A program made the translations under genes and the position numbers. This document shows positions 48,131 through 59,605 of a DNA stretch of 64,000 nucleotides, piece by piece. The stretch is taken from contig NC_134455.1 in assembly GCF_047948215.1 (NCBI RefSeq), forward strand, positions 160,996,575 through 161,060,574, read 5' to 3'. Within the stretch, counting starts at the first letter, position 1. The number at the start of each line of letters is the position of its first letter. Under the pieces are notes generated by a model. The model worked only from the letters and a program-made list of their open reading frames with translations, had not been told where the DNA came from and did not search any database. This DNA comes from Lycorma delicatula (taxonomy: Eukaryota; Arthropoda; Insecta; Hemiptera; Fulgoridae).

Positions 48131-49339
48131 ACGAGTATCCTCTTCTACTGGATCGAGCCACAAATATGACCTGTGAGAACAGTAAAACACAGTAAGTAGA
48201 GTTATTGTGTGCATACACATATATATATATTGAAAGGGGGACCAAAGAGTTGATTGAATGATTTATTTATTACTGGTAAAATTGAAACCTATGGTCCTCC
48301 CCTCTTATACTTTAATGCATGTTGTTTATATTATTATATAACTTTACACATACTAATAGCTATCTTTAAACAATACAACAAATTTAATTTATAAAAAAAA
48401 ACTTTTAAGTATACTTTCCGATTTATAAAAATCTTGCAGTTCTTTCGCGATTAAGTTCATTAATCTTGTTAATATATATTAAAAAAAAATCAGATGAAGA
48501 TGGCCGTTTTATGTTTTGAAATTTGTAATATTCAGAAGCTCTTTTTTCCATTGTGTTTATCTCTTTCTCTTATTGCATTTTTCAGCTAGATACTTTGGTT
48601 CTTCCTTAAGCAAAATTTTAAATGCAAAAATAGTAATTATGCACTCCCTACGCTGGTTACTTTCAACCGCTTCGTCGGCTTACAAACAAGATAGTACACG
48701 GCAGTATGTCAGAAGACTATGACTGAAAACGAACACGTAGATGTTATATTCTTTGGATAGGTGACAGTAGTACACAACTGTACAGTAGTAAATCTGTATC
48801 TGCTGTAGCTTCACCAGTGAACGGAAATAAGAAATCATTTAATAACTTCATTTTGACCCAGATCATTCAAATAACAGAATAATCTTCTGAACTGATACAG
48901 ACCCTGGTAAACTCTCTAATAATAAGGGTTACTGTGCATTCCAACCAAGCCACTGATCTACAGGGCAAAGATTTTTTACTTACGGTATTCTATTCATCTA
49001 AGTACATCTAAGACAAATTGCAGTTAAATCGTCATAACTCTTATTATTTAGAATCTATTGTATCCCGAAATCATACAGGTAATTACATCTGAAAATACTG
49101 GAATTTAATGATCGTATCGCCAATGAAATTAATAAGCTGATTGTTTGATAATAATAAATTCAATCTTTCAATTGTAAGTTACAGCACAAATAGATTTCCG
49201 AACCGTCAATGTAAAGCTGTATTTTCCTGCCTTTATTCAAACTCCAACTGAACTGAACAACATGAAAGTAATAATACAATGAGTGGATCTAAAGTTCGGT
49301 TTTCACAGAGCCAACCGTAATAATGCTTGCTTAAGCTGT
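48127..49339. other. AT-rich DNA, no gene seen
   Basis: No supported gene. A short open segment after a good pyrimidine tract (tgcatttttcag, 48573-48584) begins with an in-frame stop in one frame and has no donor. Confidence 0.35.
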
Positions 49340-49513
49340 ACCGGAAAAGGTGGTAACCAGGGGTGAGAGAGGAATTTTAGTCGGTAGGGTGCAGGTACAC
49401 ATAGGCTTTTAACATATACCCCGAACCCGTGCGAGTCCGATACTCCCCCACCTGAGTGGTGAGTACACGTAAATGGTATTTCTCCGACTCATTGTTAACA
49501 AAAAAAAAGAAAA
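49340..49513 (+). mobile_element. Probable LINE/SINE 3' end with poly-A tail
   Basis: A GC-richer block (gtcggtagggtgcaggtac, ccgaacccgtgcgagtcc, ctcccccacctgagtgg) ends in ctcattgtt and an A-run at 49500-49513. It is shaped like the untranslated 3' end of a retroposon, with abrupt return to AT-rich sequence. No homologous copy exists in this window, so the class is inferred. Confidence 0.45.
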
Positions 49514-50080
49514 ACGTCAACCATGATGACGTTACACCTGAAGACCTTTCGACACTTTCCCTTTTACCGACCATATAAGAGCTAAACCAGTTAAGAACAT
49601 TTTCAAAAATACTGTAAAACCAAATAATTTAAAAATAGTTTCCGTTCACCCGATTTAGGGCAAATGTAGGGTAAATTAATTAAAACCAAAAAAATCATCT
49701 CTTTCTGACATTATTATGACAACTTAATAACTTAATAAACCTGTTTGAATGTTGTGATGGTTTCTATAATTAGACGAAAATTTCAATAACATATCATACA
49801 ACTAATTATGAATTTATAATTTATATAATTACGAATTTAGTTAAAAATATTATTTATTTCATAATTCCCCCAAACATATAATATGTTAATCGTCTTACAA
49901 TCTTCGGTGCTTGTGAATCATCCCATAAAAGGGTTTATTATGTAACCCCTATTGCATAAGAGTATTATATAAACCCTGTAAATTGATGGGGGAGACGGAA
50001 GAGGAGAGGATTATAGAGGAGACTGGGGAAAAACACAGTGAGAGAGAGTCTATACTCTGTCACTGCTACTACTACTCGGT

Positions 50081-50352
50081 ATGTAGAAAGATAAGAGATC
50101 AATTTTTCTTCAACCGAAACATCGAACTACGTTGTGTTACTAAAATAGAAAATACCAACATTTTCAACAAAAAAAATTAATTACATTTAATTACATTAAA
50201 TTAATTACATTTTCTGTCATTTTGTAACAGACAGAAAATGTAATTAAATTTTTTTTGTTGAAAATGTTGGTATGTTCTATTTTAGTTAAACATAATGTAG
50301 TTCGATGTTTCGGTTAAAGAAAAATTGATCTCTTATCCTTATCTTTCTACAT
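50081..50352. repeat. Long foldback element (arms about 120-140 bp)
   Basis: The left arm starts atgtagaaagataagagatc at 50081 and the right arm ends with its reverse complement at 50352. The centre is ttacattttctgtc (50206-50219) and its complement (50231-50244) with an 11-nt spacer. The arms differ by several substitutions, a 6-bp duplication in the right arm (gataag) and about 24 extra bases (tacatttaattacatt region) in the left arm. No coding. A transcript would form a long hairpin. The immediate right flank is (TA)n at 50386. Confidence 0.9.
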
Positions 50353-50379
50353 GACAGAATATAAACTCTGTCATGTGTG

Positions 50380-50385
<6 letters not shown>

Positions 50386-50447
<62 letters not shown>
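50386..50447. repeat. (TA)n microsatellite
   Basis: About 31 TA units beside the foldback element. A smaller run lies at 50671-50689. Confidence 0.95.
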
Positions 50448-50454
<7 letters not shown>

Positions 50455-51219
50455 TCGTATATTACTTTTCCGACGAATATAGCCAGAATAGCTATATTAC
50501 GGAAAAAAGTACGATGGTGATCATGTCAAAAACCAACATCGCCTTTTTGCAAATCTTGACAGTTTTTGGATCCAACTAGTTCATCTAAACCAAAAGAACA
50601 TATTTACGTATGTAGGTATAATCATATATAAATATATGATGCATATTCATCATATATATAATATTTAAATATATATATATATATATATCATACTAATTTT
50701 TTTTTTCAAAATTCGTTAAGTTAAACTCAACTATTTTGATTTTCTTCAGAGGCATTTTAGAGGAAACTTTAAGTACATTTGTTTCCCACTATGTATGCAT
50801 AAATAATCAAAGATTTTTTCAAAAAAAATCAACCTCCACCTCTGAAAATTAAAACATGTTTAATTTTTTTTTTGTTTTTTTGCTCTATCTCTTTTAAGTT
50901 TAAATATTTTTAAAACGTTTTTATGTTTGAAAGTTTATACTTCACTGTAGAGGTATCAATAAATGTTTACAATTGTTTAAAATTATTTTTGTTATAAGTG
51001 TAAATTTGTAATTTTATATTTAACATTAAAATTTCTTATTAAGAACATTAAAAATTTTGGTCACCAAAAACATTTTCTAATCGCGATAGTACATTCTGTT
51101 ATTGTTTTATAAAAATAAAAAAATATTGTATACTGGCTTAGCCGGGAAAATTTTGCAATACTTTGCCAGCTTTTTTTATGTATAAATTATTATTCCTAAT
51201 GTGTACATTACTACCAGTT
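50448..51219. other. AT-rich DNA, no feature seen
   Basis: Poly-T and TA tracts, no gene recognised. Confidence 0.4.
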
Positions 51220-51523
51220 CAACTAGTGAACAAAAAGCAACCTCCTCCGTGGCCCTAATGAGATATTGATGATATATAATACATGTAAATGAGGTATAGT
51301 CTTGTACACCCTGTACACTTATAAACTCAGGCCGACCATTCCTGAGATGTGTGACTAATTGTGCCCCAACTACCAAAGTACACGGAATCTTCTATCTAAT
51401 ATTCAAAATGGTATAAAACTAACGTTTACTAAGATTTGAACCTCAGAAAATTCGACTTCGAAAATTGGCTATTAAACAAGTGATTAGCGACGACGAGGTA
51501 CCATTAGGACAGGCCGGTGGGCT
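51220..51523 (-). mobile_element. SINE subfamily B, near full length
   Basis: On the plus strand it begins caactagtgaacaaaaagc (subfamily B tail) and runs through gagatgtgtgactaattg and ctaatattcaaaatgg to ggccggtgggct at the 5' head. The A box region is damaged (ggtaccattaggacagg). It carries a small duplication (cttgtacaccctgtacac). Confidence 0.85.
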
Positions 51524-53560
51524 ACATATGTAAAAAAAGAATATATATATTTTTATAAATAAATTATATATATATTTCCTTAAAACAAATATCTGGCACA
51601 CTTGTGTGTGTAAATGATAATAAAAATTATTCTTATTATTTGAAAGTATAACAATAAAATACAACAGCAGCCAGTAAAATGAGCAATATTCAACAGTGCA
51701 TTTTAGTAAATTATGCGCCGCAGTATTCATTGGCCAATCTACGCTGTCTACAACAAAGATAAATTGTAATTGTGAACATTCAAAAACAGGTAGTAAAAGT
51801 GAAAAACAGATTATATATACACAGGACTGTAAGACAATTTGGTATAGTATAATACATTTATCGATTTTAAAATTAAAATGGACATCAAATTAGAAAATTC
51901 AATATTATCTTTATTTGAAATCATACTGATGATTGATTTGATAAAAATCAAACTAACTTCTTTTTTTTTATAATCTGAAAATTACTCCCCACTAGGAAGC
52001 CTACAAGGGAAAAAAAATTCACTAATAATGAACTAAAACATCGAATGATCTGTTTTTCATTCTACATTGAATTATCAGTAAGCAGAATTTGCAAAATTTA
52101 ATATTTATTTAATATTATTAATACAATTGAACCGAAAAACGCTTAAAAAATGTGAACTAAAAAGAAAAACCTGTATGGCAGTTTATATCCCGAGTAGAGG
52201 ACTTAATTTATATTTTTACGACTAAATAACGATGTAAAATGTTTTTTATCTTTATGAATATTTTTAGTGACTGTGATGATGACTGTGTTTAGAGGGTCTA
52301 AAACCCTCTAAACTTGATATGGGCCTCTATTAACCTCTAAGCCCAACAGGATTAGGAACGGAGTGGGCGGTGTGGCAACCGGGATCGTCACAAGGCGGTT
52401 GTCTTCCCCCTGTGGGAGTCAGGGTGTGAGTGAAGTGAATAAAACGAAGTAACTTCATTCAAGTAACGACTAGACTTGAAAAGTATTCATATGAACCAGT
52501 TCAATTAAAAGATCTTACTTGCATGAAGTACTACTAAATACCAATTTCAAAGCTCATACGGAATTTCGTAATAGCGAAGTAGTTCTAGGCGTACCAATTA
52601 CTAGGATTAAGTAATAACTAGTTTCGGCTATTTCCTCCAACAGCTGGTCTTGGTCTTTACCACAAACGTTCTGTGTATTCTCGTTATATCATCTGAAGAT
52701 TTTCTCTTGAACAGCTCGCATTAAGGTCATCAACGAGCGATGAAGAGACCAAATTGAAAGAAAATTTGACAGGGATTCGCTTATATAATCATTTCCGAAT
52801 ATCCAGTTATTTTACAGTAGTCAAAAATATCTAGTATTTTGCCAAAAGAACGAAATTTTAAAAGCTATTTTTGAGAAAAATTATCCAGCAGTACTATCAT
52901 GCCTTCCGGAAGAGAGTAAGCATTGCTCAATTAAGTAAAATGCTAAACAATATATATATTATAAATAGAAAAGTACTGTTAATTTAAAGGAAATAAACGT
53001 ATTAAATTGAAAGCTCGGGAGAATTCCCTAAAGCTATTCTGACAAGAAGAAAATCGAATTGTTTAAAGTCTTCAACAGTGTGACTGCTGGTAATTGAAGA
53101 ATATGAGGAATAGAATAACTTTCTGACGGAATGGACTGATGTGATGATAACGGGAATAAAATTGAGAAACCGAGGGACAGTTCTAAAGAATTTTCATAAT
53201 TTGGAAGTGAAGAAAATAAAGATTGATGATTCAAAAAACTTCTTCGAAGAATATCTGTGTTCCAGCAAATAAAGTTGAATTAAAACTTGAAAAAGGAAAC
53301 ATCCTGTTGATGTTTGAAGGAATGATTAACCAGGATTAAATTCCATAGCCCGAATCTCTCAGCAAACAAAACATCCTGTGACATCTCGTGAAATCAAATC
53401 TCTTCCTGGGCTCCGTATCTAAATTCTGCCATCGTGAAAGCTTCTGGGCTTTTGGGCGTTTATACTTGTGTACCACTTTATATTTATATACTTATCTGCA
53501 AACATAGCCGGAATTTTCACTCCAAATTAAAACATGAGTACAGTCTAATGTGCTTCTACT
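51524..53560. other. AT-rich DNA; short GC-rich block at 52330-52440
   Basis: An 11-bp hairpin (gtttagagggt) at 52287-52313 precedes a GC-rich block, gcccaacaggattaggaacg through ccccctgtgggagtcagg, that looks like retroelement untranslated sequence but is unassigned. No gene seen. Confidence 0.35.
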
Positions 53561-53592
53561 AGAGCTGGGATCCGTTTTCGGATCCCAGCTCT
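53561..53592. repeat. Perfect 14-bp inverted repeat, 4-nt spacer
   Basis: agagctgggatccg, tttt, then the exact reverse complement. It is GC-rich for this region and terminator-like in shape, but that is not meaningful in a eukaryote. Confidence 0.9.
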
Positions 53593-53727
53593 GATAAGAG
53601 TACAATTTCTTAACACTCCAAAGTATATGCGTTTATACCTAAGTGAAATAAGTTAGAGCATTTGTGTTTAAAATGTTTAAATTTACATTTGTTAATTCGA
53701 GCAATATGCAAGAAAGAACAAACAGAT

Positions 53728-53873
53728 TTCAACGAAAAAATAATTGAAACTATTTTAACTCTTGGGGGGAAACCTAAGCCATATATTATTTTGAGGGGAA
53801 TTCAACGAAAAAATAATTGAAACTATTTTAACTTTTGGGGGGAAACCTAAGCCATATATTATTTTGAAGGGAA
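53728..53873 (+). repeat. 73-bp tandem duplication
   Basis: Units 53728-53800 and 53801-53873 (ttcaacgaaaaaataattg... to ...gggaa) differ at two positions. Two units only, so a recent local duplication. Confidence 0.95.
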
Positions 53874-55817
53874 TTAAAACTTTTTCAATTTTTATAAAAT
53901 TATAATAAATGTGGAAAAGCAAACTAACTGACCGTATAACTCAGATTATAAGTTGAAGAAGAGGTATGAAATCTTCTCTGTTAGCGTGGTATTTAAATTT
54001 CTGTACCGGTTAGATACTGACAGAGAGTACCATTTTTTTATATTTTAATTATTATACTATTACTTTATGCACATATTTTAATCTTTGGATAATTTGCGTA
54101 AGCTCGTTTCTAAGTTTAAATAATGAATAAAGCTAACAAATCTCTGAGGTGATATTAGGTTCGATAATATAGCCCACATCAGTTATGGAAAGAGATTGAC
54201 GCAAATCTTTTAACCGTATCATTTATTATAACTGGGTAAACTGCTGTCACGAACCTGTTTATTCACTGAATAAATACGAGTAGATACCTTCAAGTCTCTG
54301 AAGTAACTTTTCGCAGTGCTTTTTCTACGAGAATATAACTTCATATATGATTAAAGTTACATCTGAAAATTTTTGTGTTTTTTAAAATGAAATCTTTACG
54401 TTTCAGGCATAACTAAACATAGGTCTTTTCCCTCAATGATTTTCAATTTCAATATCTCATTTAGCTTTATCTCATTAGCTCGAATCGTCTTTATTTTACA
54501 GTCTGAACGGAATTACGAATGAACGACATAAATTAATTTAAAAAGACAATTTAGACGATTGTAATCTTGGCTATTTCTTAACTTTAAATATTTACCGATG
54601 GAAATTCCCTCTTAACAAAAAATATATATTTTTTTTTAACATCTACTCGCTACGATATAATCTACAAGGATAATTAAGATAAAACATTGAATTCGCCCTC
54701 ATTTTGGTAAAACATCTTAAATAATTTATGCGCTCAGGTATATTTTAGCAAAACAAATAAAATTTGAAACTTATTCAAATTTTCTTTTTATTTCGAACGG
54801 AAAATAGGGTTCCACCTGCAAACTGCGTAACGATTGTTGAGGTTTACTTCTTATCTATTTCATAATTGTCTTAATTTGCTAAGAATGCATTTTAGACATA
54901 TTTGAAGCATGAAACAAAATTTTGAGCAATTTTCGTAAAAATATTTTTTTAAATTTCATTCGAAATTATTCCCCCGTTTTGCGAGAAAGTTTTTTTTTTG
55001 TTTTCTGTATATGAATTTTAGTAAAACATTTTAGAGGAACGTGAATTAAAGAAATTATTAAAAGATTTTCGTAAGCAATAATTTTTTTGGAATTTTGATC
55101 GAGAATTCCTTCTAGATAATAAATAGATTAGTCTATTGAATAAACACAAGGTAGTTCAACTTGTACATTTATAAATAACATTTATTAAAAAAAAACATAT
55201 TTTTTATTTTGTAAAAGTATAATTTAAAAAAATTATATATTTTGTCGGGCGTATAACTTTCAAAAAAGGTTTTAATAATAAAAATGCAAAACACAAAACA
55301 CAAAAGCAGTCAAGGGATTAACTCATACATCAAGCAAATAATCGAAAATTCAACTAAATTCAAACTTTTTTTTTTTTAAGCTACAAAAGACACAATAAGT
55401 AACAAGATGTTACTATTCTGTCTTTAACCGTTCTAAATCATGTATGTACCATAGTGTACAATACTTTAAAACCGCTTGCATTTAGCTTCACAAGAACGCG
55501 TTTAAAAAGAAAATAATGTCACTCATCTGTTCCATCTTTCATCCTAGTTTATAACGCATTAGATCATTTAATTCACAAGCACGTAATCAACTGTCAACGT
55601 ATAAATCCTTGATTGACAACAGAACTGGTCTCAGTCGCAACCGACGCAGTACTTTTTACTTTATGTTCTCGTTTATCAAGGACATACAGCTTCCTCTTAC
55701 AGCAAATAGCACTTCAAAAGTAGAAATGTTATAATTTATAAAAAATAGTAAATAATGAAAAAAAAAAGAATGATAAAACATTAAAAAATATAAATTATGT
55801 TTCTAGTGACTAAATCT
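53874..55817. other. AT-rich DNA, no gene seen
   Basis: Nothing recognised. 55600-55810 would be 3' untranslated sequence if the exon at 55818-55891 is real. Many AATAAA-like motifs occur, as expected from composition. Confidence 0.35.
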
Positions 55818-55891
55818 TTACTTTAGTCGTTTCATGAATTCCACAAACTGCAAAATATGATAACCATAAAACCGTAATCGGCGTTGATAGC
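55818..55891 (-). CDS. Candidate terminal exon of a small spliced gene
   Basis: On the minus strand ctgttttaattgcag precedes the segment. After two bases that complete a codon it reads YQRRLRFYGYHILQFVEF and MKRLK, then TAA (55818-55820). The peptide is Arg/aromatic-rich and not AT-driven. Its phase matches the candidate upstream exon 56734-56770: one base there plus two here give a Gly codon. The joined product would be 36 residues. It is not recognised. It may instead be the last exon of a larger gene whose other exons lie to the right. Confidence 0.3.
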
Positions 55892-55983
55892 CTGCAATTA
55901 AAACAGAAATTTTACTCTTGTCAACAATCACATGAAGCCCGGTAGAAACAATTCACAATAATCAACTGTAATTCAAATATACA

Positions 55984-56291
55984 CAGCGTAACCCCGCTGT
56001 AACGTGGCTATCGGGGGACTTACGTGACACCCGCATTATAGGCTAACTGCGTTATTTCGAGAAGTAAATTTTAAATCACAAAGGGGATCAATTAAAAAAA
56101 TAGGCAAAAAATCAAGCAATAACGGTTTAATAGAAAAAGTCGACACAGTATAATGTGTAATTACAAACAAATTAAGTGCGGAAGATACGATATTTTTTCA
56201 ATTATTCAAATATTTTTTGGGGGACAGGTAATAATCCGCGTTAAATCCGTATCTACGGTATATCGAGCCGCGTTATAGCGGGGATGTACTG
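55984..56291 (+). mobile_element. pogo/Tigger-type MITE (308 bp)
   Basis: The left end is CAGCGTAACCCCGCTGTAACG. The right end, read on the minus strand, is CAGTACATCCCCGCTATAACG. These match in the CAG start and the CCCCGCTRTAACGYGGC core typical of pogo/Tigger-like terminal repeats. A TA follows the right end (56292-56293), while the left flank is CA. The interior is AT-rich without coding sequence, so it is non-autonomous. It lies inside the putative intron between the two exon candidates. Confidence 0.85.
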
Positions 56292-56733
56292 TATTAACAA
56301 TAATAATAACTTACTAAATCCTTTTTTACAACTTTTACAAACAATAGATTTAGCTAAATTTAATAAATGTTATTTTAATAATCAGTAATACATTTAAGCA
56401 CTTAGTTACAGCAAATATCCCATAAATCAATGTCGCCACGAGTCTTGAGTTATACCTCTTACCAGAGTAAAAAAATAATAAATAATTTAATTTTATCAAA
56501 TGTAATTTGATATCAGCGATTTAAAAAATAAAATTGATTCAAGTTACAAATACTACAATGAAATCGTCGAATTAAACCGTTAAATTAAAAAAATAAAACA
56601 TCATAATTATACTAAAATGTTGCTACGAAAACGATAAAATTTAGTAACACAGATTCCGATAAATTATTTAAACAGAAAATAAAAAAGGTACAGGTTTAAA
56701 AATTAATTTTACAATCGTGACTGAAGAACTCAC

Positions 56734-56770
56734 CGACCAAATAAAAAGGCCTTAAACGACATTCGTACAT
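56734..56770 (-). CDS. Candidate first exon (ATG, 37 nt)
   Basis: The minus strand has nine A's, then ATG (56768-56770), reading MYECRLRPFYLV, and a donor TCG/gtgagt that matches the consensus. An upstream in-frame TGA makes this ATG the first in its frame. The 37 nt leave one base to be completed by 55891-55890, giving a phase-1 intron of 842 nt that contains the MITE. Supporting signals are only the donor, phase match and open frames. Confidence 0.25.
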
Positions 56771-58649
56771 TTTTTTTTTAATACATCAGAGGCCCATTTT
56801 TGGTAGAGGAAGGAAATTTATTGGAACATACTAAAACCGTTGATAAAACAACTATTTAAACTTTTTTTATTTATACTAAGTATCGAAAGAGGAAAATAAT
56901 TTTAGAGTTCGATGTTTGTACATCGTGAATTTCAGACATTGAAATTTAACGGCAATTTTTCTAACAAATATTATATTATACATACTATAAGAATCTGAAG
57001 CTCGGTAAAAAGTTTTTAGCATTTCTCTCGATGATTGTTGAGCTTTACAACTCGAAACCTACGTGTCCCAAAAGACAGAGTCCGTAGTACGAGTGATTTT
57101 GAAACGATCCATTCCGGAAGTAATTTAAACGAATCAGTTCTTGTAATTTACGTCTTAATTCGCTTCAGACAGAATAGAAGATAAGATAGCGACATCTTCG
57201 ATAGAAATTTAAAAAGTTAAATCGCGAGATCCAAGAATCGATTCTGAGATCCAATTGATATGAGATCGATTGGATATCCAAAATACGATTAAGATCCAAG
57301 ACGTTTAACGCATGGCGGTCTGGTACCTTCTCGCTAAGGACAAATTTATCAGCCCTTTCAACAATTTAAAACCGACTGCTAAATTCTCGACAACTGAGTC
57401 TCCTCCGATAACAAGAAATCTCCTATTCCATAGAACAAGGAAAATGAAAATATCCATTCCAATCCAATCCAATTCAATTTCGGTAAATTATTTTTTATAT
57501 AATGTGTAGTTTGTTTATAATCAAGATGTTGTCCCCGGCACACGAGTACCCGGTACTTCATATTAAAAAGAGAATATATACGCATACTCATATATTCGCT
57601 TTATATGTATCCTAGTGTGTGTTTAACTACGGTATGTCAAAAGTATCTTTTTTTTATAAGTCTAAAATTTTATTGTTGTTAAATCAAGTTGCTGACAGTT
57701 ATTAAAGAAATTTTAAATCAAATTTAATTCATTATTTTTTAATCTCATAAAGGTTAATTTCATTATGTTATGAGTAAACGCTGTCGAAAATCTGTGAGAT
57801 AACAGATTATCAACATACTATAGTACTTATATTTAAAAGCGTCAACGCTCTTCTTCACAAGGTACAAAATTGCCTGCAGAATGGATAATTTCGGCCGAAA
57901 CACGAACTGTTGTTGATAACGAGAGATTATAATTATTAAAATGCCTCATCGATCACGATAGTTTCAAAAAGTCTGTTTAGTACAGACACAATACTAAACA
58001 GGCTTTAATTACAGGTTTCATCATATTCTCCTTCTTTTATAAAATAAAAAAACTTTAGAGATTTGCAGGTAACCAGCTTCCTTGTAAACGTCATACCGAG
58101 CAAGTAAGATAATTAAATAAATTGTAAGAATCTATCATGATTTTTCTGAAAATAGTTTTAAAAATCTATAAAATCAGCTACAACTTAAACTTATATAGAG
58201 AGCTTATAACACAGAAGTTTATCAGAAAAGTCGTATAGTTATATATCTATTTTCTAAAGTTGCATATAGGTTCACCATGGCATGTTAAAAAAAACAAAAC
58301 AATTATCTGGTCATATACATATGTTCCTTACTGAGCGACATTCCTCACATCACGCATGGGAGACTACCGCGTTACGATTATAATTACTTGTACACTAATA
58401 AATATTAATACTTTTTTTTGTCCACGTTAATCTAAGAATCAACAGAACCGATTTAAATGAAACTTTGCAAGCTTATAGCAGGCGCTGAGCGGAAGGTTTT
58501 CCACTTTGTTTGGTAACGACATGTTAAAAAGAGTCGGATTTAAAATTTGTAGTATATCACTTACCGTCTTGACACGCCCACAATTAGTCCGAGACCGAGA
58601 ATGCGCCGCAATACTCAATCCGCTCTTCTGTCGCATTTATTATGTCGTA
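56771..58649. other. AT-rich DNA, no gene seen
   Basis: No gene recognised. A near-palindrome (10-bp core plus mismatched ends) lies at 57971-58004. Confidence 0.35.
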
Positions 58650-59605
58650 CAGTTTCTTCAATGGCGGAGTTGATCGAAAAAATTTACGGACTCGATGAGT
58701 CTACAAATTTGCACGATGATGAGTGATTGTGTGAGCGTGTGATGCTAACACCAAGAAATGAACACGTAGATGACATAAATAGCTGCATAATGCAAGAATT
58801 TTTCAGGAGACGAAAAAACATACAACTCATTAATACAGTTTTGAGCGAAAAGGATGCAGTTCATTACACAACTGAGTTTTTGAATTCTTTATCGGTATCA
58901 GGATTACCGGCTCACACATTAAAATTAAAAGTAGGTGTTCCAATTATACACGTAAGAAATCTGAAGCCACCACAGTTACGTAATGGAACTCGCTTGAAAG
59001 TTAGATTTCTAAAATAACATCACTGAAGCATCTTAACAGGCTGTGATAAAGGAGAAACTGTATTAATCCCTAAAATTCCAAATATACCTAATAACTTTCC
59101 GTTTCAATTTTAAAGACTTCAGTTTCCAATAAATATTTGTTTTGAAATGATCATCAATAAGTCACAAGGTCAAACTTTACGTACAGCTGGTGTAGATTTA
59201 CGAGCTGCTTCCTTTTCCCATGGGTAATTGTATGCGACATGTTTTCCATAAGCAAGAGCGGCGAGCCCTTTATTTGCTATAATAACGGAAGAACCAAAAA
59301 CGTAGTTTATAACGCAACGCGGTGGTGTAAAAATGTATGTAAAAACACTATTTGCATTAACCTGTCGTAATAAAAATCTCTCTATTTATAAGAATCGTGT
59401 TACTGCACGTTTATAAATATTTAAAAACTGATCAAATACTGATTTTACGCATCGAGGACACATGCATGATGAATCTATTATTTCATACTTTTGATATTCA
59501 TAAATCACAATAAGAAATATTTTAAATGTACTATTAGCGATTTATAAATTCGAAAATTGATATAACAATCATAGTTCGCGTGCGAAGCCGTGGGTTCCTA
59601 CTAAT
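58650..59605 (+). mobile_element. Helitron relic with Pif1-like helicase and 3' terminus
   Basis: The helicase remains (58656-59300) are followed by non-coding DNA and a Helitron-type 3' end: a short hairpin ttcgcgtgcgaa (59575-59586), then gccgtgggttcctaCTAA (ending 59604) followed by T. CTRR before T plus an upstream GC-rich hairpin is the Helitron signature. The 5' part with the Rep domain is missing. Confidence 0.75.
58656..59300 (+). pseudogene. Pif1-like helicase of a Helitron, C-terminal part, broken
   Basis: The plus strand reads MAELIEKIYG, LCERVMLTPRNEHVDDIN (a TGA replaces the Trp usual before LCER), HYTTEFLNSLSVSGLPAHTL, LKVGVPIIHVRNLKPPQL, NGTRLKVRFLK, then after stops LTGCDKGETVLIPKIPNIP, LQFPINICFEMIINKSQGQT (helicase motif with INKSQGQT) and AGVDLRAASFSHG. 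This is the order found in Helitron helicases and Pif1-like proteins. Longest open part 58727-59017. The Walker A end is missing. A fossil, no product expected. Confidence 0.88.

Noticed and set aside
48226..48300. MITE with ggggacca / tggtcctccc termini
   Set aside because: The proposed inverted repeats match only over a few bases and no target duplication is visible.
50373..50579. ORF through the TA microsatellite (Tyr-Ile repeats)
   Set aside because: Translation of a dinucleotide repeat, not a gene.
53561..53592. Rho-independent terminator
   Set aside because: The hairpin is strong, but the context is eukaryotic and similar palindromes occur throughout.
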